A DNA stretch of 13,757 nucleotides from JAAEQG01 sp023133475 (GTDB lineage Bacteria > Planctomycetota > Phycisphaerae > UBA1845): assembly GCA_030631415.1 (NCBI GenBank), contig DAOVLE010000145.1, positions 1 through 13,757 of the forward strand, read 5' to 3'. The notes beneath the pieces were generated by a model. That model did not search any database. It was not told where the DNA came from and saw only the letters and a program-made list of their open reading frames with translations. Position numbers and translations under genes: made by a program. Positions 12,364-13,757 of the stretch are shown one piece after another (within the stretch, counting starts at the first letter, position 1; every line of letters begins with the position of its first letter).

Positions 12364-12588
12364 CTAAAACTTCGGTGTCGGGCTGAATAACCCAGCCCAC
12401 ATGTCATTCATCGGAATGAGGTTGCTCCAGAACGACGTAGCACTGCTCTTGACATATCCCAGCGTCCCCGCCACCAGGTTCTTGTGGATGTCGCTCGAGG
12501 TGCATGACGACCCAAACAGTGTGCCCCCGGCGAGCAGAGTCGTCAAAGCAGCCGCCTTGGCTCTGCGTGCAAAACGTGTGCTTAGCAT
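12364..12588 (-). CDS. Small exported protein, possible lipoprotein
   Basis: This encodes a 74-residue protein I do not recognise. The N-terminus is a signal peptide: basic MLSTRFARRAK, then a hydrophobic AAALTTLLAGGTLFG, then SSC with Cys at 29. The cysteine suggests lipidation, but the residues before it (FGSS) are a poor match to the lipobox, so it may instead be cleaved by signal peptidase I. The mature part is about 45 residues, ending GLFSPTPKF. The ATG at 12588 has GGGAGA eight bases ahead; an in-frame TTG at 12594 is less likely. It follows the porin gene by about 35 bases on the same strand and is probably co-transcribed, so it may act at the outer membrane with the porin. Confidence 0.6.
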   Translation of the reverse strand: MLSTRFARRAKAAALTTLLAGGTLFGSSCTSSDIHKNLVAGTLGYVKSSATSFWSNLIPMNDMWAGLFSPTPKF

Positions 12589-12624
12589 GTTCAAAATCTC
12601 CCAAACGCAATGACTAAGGTTTCC

Positions 12625-13757
12625 CTAGAAGGCAATCTTCACCCGCACACCGCCCACCAGGGCGTCACGAGCATCCCTGTCCCCTCCGGGATTGGTGATT
12701 ACTTGAATATCGGGCGTCACGACACACCAAGGCGTCACCTTGATGGCATAGTACAGCTCGTACACCGTCTCGCGGTCCGCACGCGAATCAATGTTATGAC
12801 GGTATTGGCTGGATAAAATACTCTGGGCCACTCCCAATCCCAGCACGTCCGCGCCCCGCGAGGGGATAAGCCCCTGATATGCCGCACCCGCCGACCAGAA
12901 ATGATTGATCTTGTTCACGTCCCGATGGGCCCAGCCGTAACGGGCAAACACTCCGAGCCCTTGCTTGTCCTTCGGGTCGTTATTCTCTTTCCAGATCATC
13001 TGGTCGAAGTTGAAGTAGAATCCCATGTCGCCGCTACGACGCTGCTGGGCCCGCAGACCGCCAAGGTCGTCGATAAAGATCGTCTTGGGCTGGGGGTCCA
13101 ACCACCAGCCGAACCGGTAATGCCCGGGCAGACGGCAATTCGCGGTGTTGGTGAACTTGGGAAGTATGCCGAACTCCCAGAAGGCCCGAAAGCGGTCCTC
13201 TCCTCCGAAAGCGGTGTCGAACCCGCCCCATCCGTGCGAGCAGGTGGTCTGTTTGTAATCGGGATCGACCACCATCCCCTGGACATACAACCAGTCCACA
13301 GGCCAGACGCGAATGAACGCACCAAGCCCCTTGGTTGTGGGGATGGTCATGTTGTGGTTAAACGCCCGGTTCATGAACTTGCCCAGGTAGTTGTCGGCGT
13401 AGGTGTTCTTGTCGAAGAGATCGCAGATGTTCAAGAGCTTGCCGAGGCGGAACTCCAGGCGGTCGTCAAAGAGGCGCTGTCGATACCACCATTTGTCAAG
13501 TGCCCAGGCCTGGTCGCCACCCGAACCCGCACCCCAGTACGGCGGTGTCAGTGAGCCGACGTGACGGCCAATCCCGCTGTTCCAGGTCTGAATGCAACGG
13601 CCGAAGAAGGTGGCCCCTTTAAGCCCAGCCATCTTCTCGAAGTCCAGCTCGAGGTTCCAAAAAGCCTTTCCGCCGGTTTCGTGGGCGTTGTGCGTGTTGA
13701 GCCCACCACGGAAATTGATTTGCGACATGGTGCCCAACAGTAGCGAGAAGTTGATCC
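12625..13757 (-). CDS. OprB-like carbohydrate porin, 5' end outside window
   Basis: About 376 C-terminal residues are visible; the frame stays open to the window edge, so the signal peptide and start are missing. An in-frame TTG at 13737 is internal. The sequence has alternating beta-strand patterns rich in aromatic residues and Gly, and ends in phenylalanine (VRVKIAF), the usual outer-membrane assembly signal. The early GGLNTHNAHETGG and FWNLELDFEKMAGLKG segments and the late YELYYAIKVTPWCVVTPDIQVI segment resemble OprB-family porins, which import sugars across the outer membrane. Substrate specificity cannot be inferred. It is the first visible gene of a two-gene unit with the small exported protein. 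Confidence 0.75.
   Translation of the reverse strand, partial: INFSLLLGTMSQINFRGGLNTHNAHETGGKAFWNLELDFEKMAGLKGATFFGRCIQTWNSGIGRHVGSLTPPYWGAGSGGDQAWALDKWWYRQRLFDDRLEFRLGKLLNICDLFDKNTYADNYLGKFMNRAFNHNMTIPTTKGLGAFIRVWPVDWLYVQGMVVDPDYKQTTCSHGWGGFDTAFGGEDRFRAFWEFGILPKFTNTANCRLPGHYRFGWWLDPQPKTIFIDDLGGLRAQQRRSGDMGFYFNFDQMIWKENNDPKDKQGLGVFARYGWAHRDVNKINHFWSAGAAYQGLIPSRGADVLGLGVAQSILSSQYRHNIDSRADRETVYELYYAIKVTPWCVVTPDIQVITNPGGDRDARDALVGGVRVKIAF

Noticed and set aside
12901..13554. 217-residue + strand frame
   Set aside because: It is antisense to the porin, whose frame shows outer-membrane beta-strand patterns and a terminal Phe.
1..13757. tRNA, rRNA or insertion sequence with transposase
   Set aside because: I saw no cloverleaf-like or rRNA-like sequence, and no frame has transposase motifs.

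Overview
The window looks like a GC-rich chromosomal segment from a planctomycete (Planctomycetota, possibly a Phycisphaerae-like lineage). This is inferred from gene content, not from a database match. The main clues are an ECF-type sigma factor next to a Ser/Thr kinase that carries its own anti-sigma zinc-finger motif, a Ski2-like helicase of a type I associate with planctomycetes, a PEP-CTERM surface protein, an OprB-type outer-membrane porin, and dense families of short palindromic intergenic repeats.

Layout. 1-436 holds no gene I can support. It is stacked repeat material: a composite element at 113-382, heptamer arrays and nested palindromes. 437-1060 (-) encodes a SAM methyltransferase. 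1373-5196 (+) holds an ECF-type sigma factor (TTG start), a kinase whose start lies 10 bases beyond the sigma stop, and a divergent PlsC-like acyltransferase. 5348-7537 (+) is the helicase. It converges on 7698-9581 (-), a polytopic GT-C-type glycosyltransferase with a C-terminal TPR domain; a long hairpin lies between them. 9856-10542 (+) is a PEP-CTERM protein, and 10654-12012 (-) is a membrane diguanylate cyclase converging on it. 12172-12314 is a second copy of the composite element. 12364-13757 (-) is a two-gene unit: an OprB-like porin cut by the window edge, followed by a tiny exported protein.

How the genes may work together. The sigma factor and kinase form a likely regulatory pair in which the kinase's N-terminal zinc-binding motif could hold the sigma factor. 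The acyltransferase, glycosyltransferase, PEP-CTERM protein, porin and diguanylate cyclase all fit envelope or surface functions, but only sigma/kinase and porin/small protein are close enough to suggest co-transcription.

The most unusual feature is the repeat landscape. At least four palindromic families and several heptamer arrays fill the gaps, and at five of the ten genes a repeat supplies the stop codon or the last residues. A modular element with perfect 27-bp inverted ends occurs twice with completely different interiors.
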